NCBI RefSeq assembly: GCF_003013395.1
Contig: NZ_PXZM01000008.1
Location: 1 to 64,000 of the forward strand
Reading direction: 5' to 3'
Origin: Brevibacillus fortis
Lineage (GTDB): Bacteria; Bacillota; Bacilli; Brevibacillales; Brevibacillaceae
DNA: 64,000 nt
Below, piece by piece: positions 62,790 through 64,000 of the stretch. Made by a program: the position numbers and the translations under genes. The notes below the pieces were generated by a model that saw nothing but the letters and a program-made list of their open reading frames with translations, did not search any database and was not told the origin of the DNA. Each line of letters opens with the position of its first letter. Position 1 is the stretch's first letter.

Positions 62790-64000
62790 ATGATGGCAAA
62801 AGATAAAATTGTGTTGGCCTATTCAGGCGGTTTAGATACATCGGTAGCAATTAAATGGTTGCAAGATACGTATAACTACGATGTCATTGCAGTTGCATTG
62901 GATGTAGGGGAAGGGAAAGACCTCGATTTCGTACAGAAAAAAGCATTGCAGGTAGGGGCATTAAAATCAATCGTAGTGGATGCAAAAGATGCATTCGCTG
63001 AGGAATTCGTATTGCCAGCTCTGAAAGCAAACGCCATGTACGAAGGCAAATATCCATTGGTGTCTGCACTGTCGCGTTATCTGATTTCTCGTGTGCTGGT
63101 TGAAATCGCGGAAAAAGAAGGTGCGGTAGCTGTCGCACACGGTTGCACAGGAAAAGGAAACGACCAGGTGCGTTTCGATGTTTCCTTCACAGCGCTGAAC
63201 CCGGATATCAAAATCGTGGCGCCGGTTCGTGAATGGGGCTGGACGCGTGACGAAGAGATCGAATATGCGAAAAAGAACAATATCCCGATCCCGATCGATC
63301 TGGACAATCCATACAGCATTGACCAAAACCTGTGGGGCAGAAGCTGCGAGTGCGGTGTTCTCGAAGATCCATGGGCAGCTCCTCCAGAAGGTGCATACGA
63401 TCTGACGAAGTCGATCACGGACGCACCAGAAGAGGCGGAAGAAATAGAAATTACCTTCGTGCAAGGGAAACCAACTGCATTGAACGGCGAAGAGCTTTCA
63501 CTTTCCGAGTTGATCCTGAAGCTGAACAAAATCGCTGGTAACCATGGCGTAGGCCGTATCGACCATGTAGAAAACCGCTTGGTGGGCATCAAATCTCGCG
63601 AAGTTTACGAGGCACCGGCTGCGACTACCTTAATTTTGGCTCACCGTGAGCTGGAATTCTTGACGCAACCTCGTGAGGTCGCTCAGTTCAAACCGATTGT
63701 CGAGCAAAAACTGGCGCAAGTGATTTACGAGGGTCTCTGGTTTTCGCCAATTCGCAATGCTGTTCAGGCATTCATTGAAGAAACGCAAAAACACGTAACG
63801 GGTGTCGTACGCGTGAAGCTGCACAAAGGACATGCGATCGTTGTAGGCCGCACCTCTGCATCGTCTCTCTACAGTCATGAACTGGCGACTTACAATGCAG
63901 GTGACCAATTCGACCACAAAGCAGCACTCGGTTTCATCAAGCTGTGGGGTCTGCCTACAAAGGTATACGCACAGGTAAACGAGGGTGTACTGCAAGAAAA
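62790..64000 (+). CDS. argG: argininosuccinate synthase (runs off the window)
   Basis: Joins citrulline and aspartate with ATP. The start ATG 62790 (or 62793, since ATGATG is tandem) follows GGGGAGAGAG. The N-type ATP pyrophosphatase loop reads [16 protein letters not shown]; downstream are [17 protein letters not shown] and [13 protein letters not shown]. 403 codons are visible without a stop, so only the very end is missing. argH is likely to follow. Confidence 0.96.
   Translation, partial: MMAKDKIVLAYSGGLDTSVAIKWLQDTYNYDVIAVALDVGEGKDLDFVQKKALQVGALKSIVVDAKDAFAEEFVLPALKANAMYEGKYPLVSALSRYLISRVLVEIAEKEGAVAVAHGCTGKGNDQVRFDVSFTALNPDIKIVAPVREWGWTRDEEIEYAKKNNIPIPIDLDNPYSIDQNLWGRSCECGVLEDPWAAPPEGAYDLTKSITDAPEEAEEIEITFVQGKPTALNGEELSLSELILKLNKIAGNHGVGRIDHVENRLVGIKSREVYEAPAATTLILAHRELEFLTQPREVAQFKPIVEQKLAQVIYEGLWFSPIRNAVQAFIEETQKHVTGVVRVKLHKGHAIVVGRTSASSLYSHELATYNAGDQFDHKAALGFIKLWGLPTKVYAQVNEGVLQE

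Noticed and set aside
1..64000. CRISPR arrays, transposases, prophage, rRNA or tRNA genes
   Set aside because: No regularly spaced direct repeats, transposase motifs, phage genes or tRNA-like cloverleaf was noticed on reading both strands.

Overview
The window looks like chromosomal DNA from a low-to-mid-GC, motile, S-layer-bearing Bacillota. The best match is Brevibacillus, close to B. brevis. The main reason is the pair at 7.3-12.9 kb, which I recognise as the middle-wall and outer-wall protein operon of B. brevis 47, including its tandem translation starts 93 nt apart. The competence, flagellar and arginine loci have Bacillus-type gene order. I saw no rRNA, tRNA, IS element, prophage or CRISPR array.

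Layout. 0-20 kb is a cell-surface region. It holds a 1502-aa wall protein with C-terminal SLH domains, a YigZ-type protein, a TolC-like protein, the middle- and outer-wall protein operon, a 1.4-kb gene-poor stretch, three tandem SLAP-type S-layer assembly proteins, and a subtilase anchored by SLH domains. A SAM-I riboswitch then precedes metK. 21.8-25.1 kb holds a polysaccharide deacetylase overlapping degS-degU. 25.3-38.4 kb is the comFA-comFC-yvyF-flgM-flgN-flgK-flgL-yviE-fliW-csrA-hag run, then an antisense AT-rich fliB, then flaG-fliD-fliS-fliT. A yjfB-like gene, a stator pair, and an amino-acid ABC transporter behind a DnaA-box cluster follow. 42-50.6 kb carries an HD-GYP protein, hpf, secA, prfB (programmed +1 frameshift) and a PAS histidine kinase. 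51.2-59.6 kb is argC-argB-argD / carA-carB-argF, without argJ, with ARG-box-like operators. argG starts at 62.79 kb and runs off the window.

How the parts work together. DegS-DegU, SigD-type promoters (flgM, hag, flaG), FlgM, and the FliW-CsrA-Hag loop with a visible CsrA hairpin in the hag leader form a motility-control block. The wall proteins, SLAP proteins and SLH-anchored protease form an S-layer block. The arginine genes appear tied together by an AhrC/ArgR-type repressor.

The most unusual signal lies between argF and a second HD-GYP gene (59.70-60.05 kb). Two tandem copies of a pseudoknot-capable RNA element sit in the leader of a 25-residue secreted-peptide gene. The second copy can hide the ribosome-binding site. 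Predicted signal-peptidase cleavage would release the pentapeptide NFHIG. A terminator separates this unit from a DUF5317-like membrane protein and a membrane HD-GYP phosphodiesterase. I could not match the RNA element to any riboswitch class I know.
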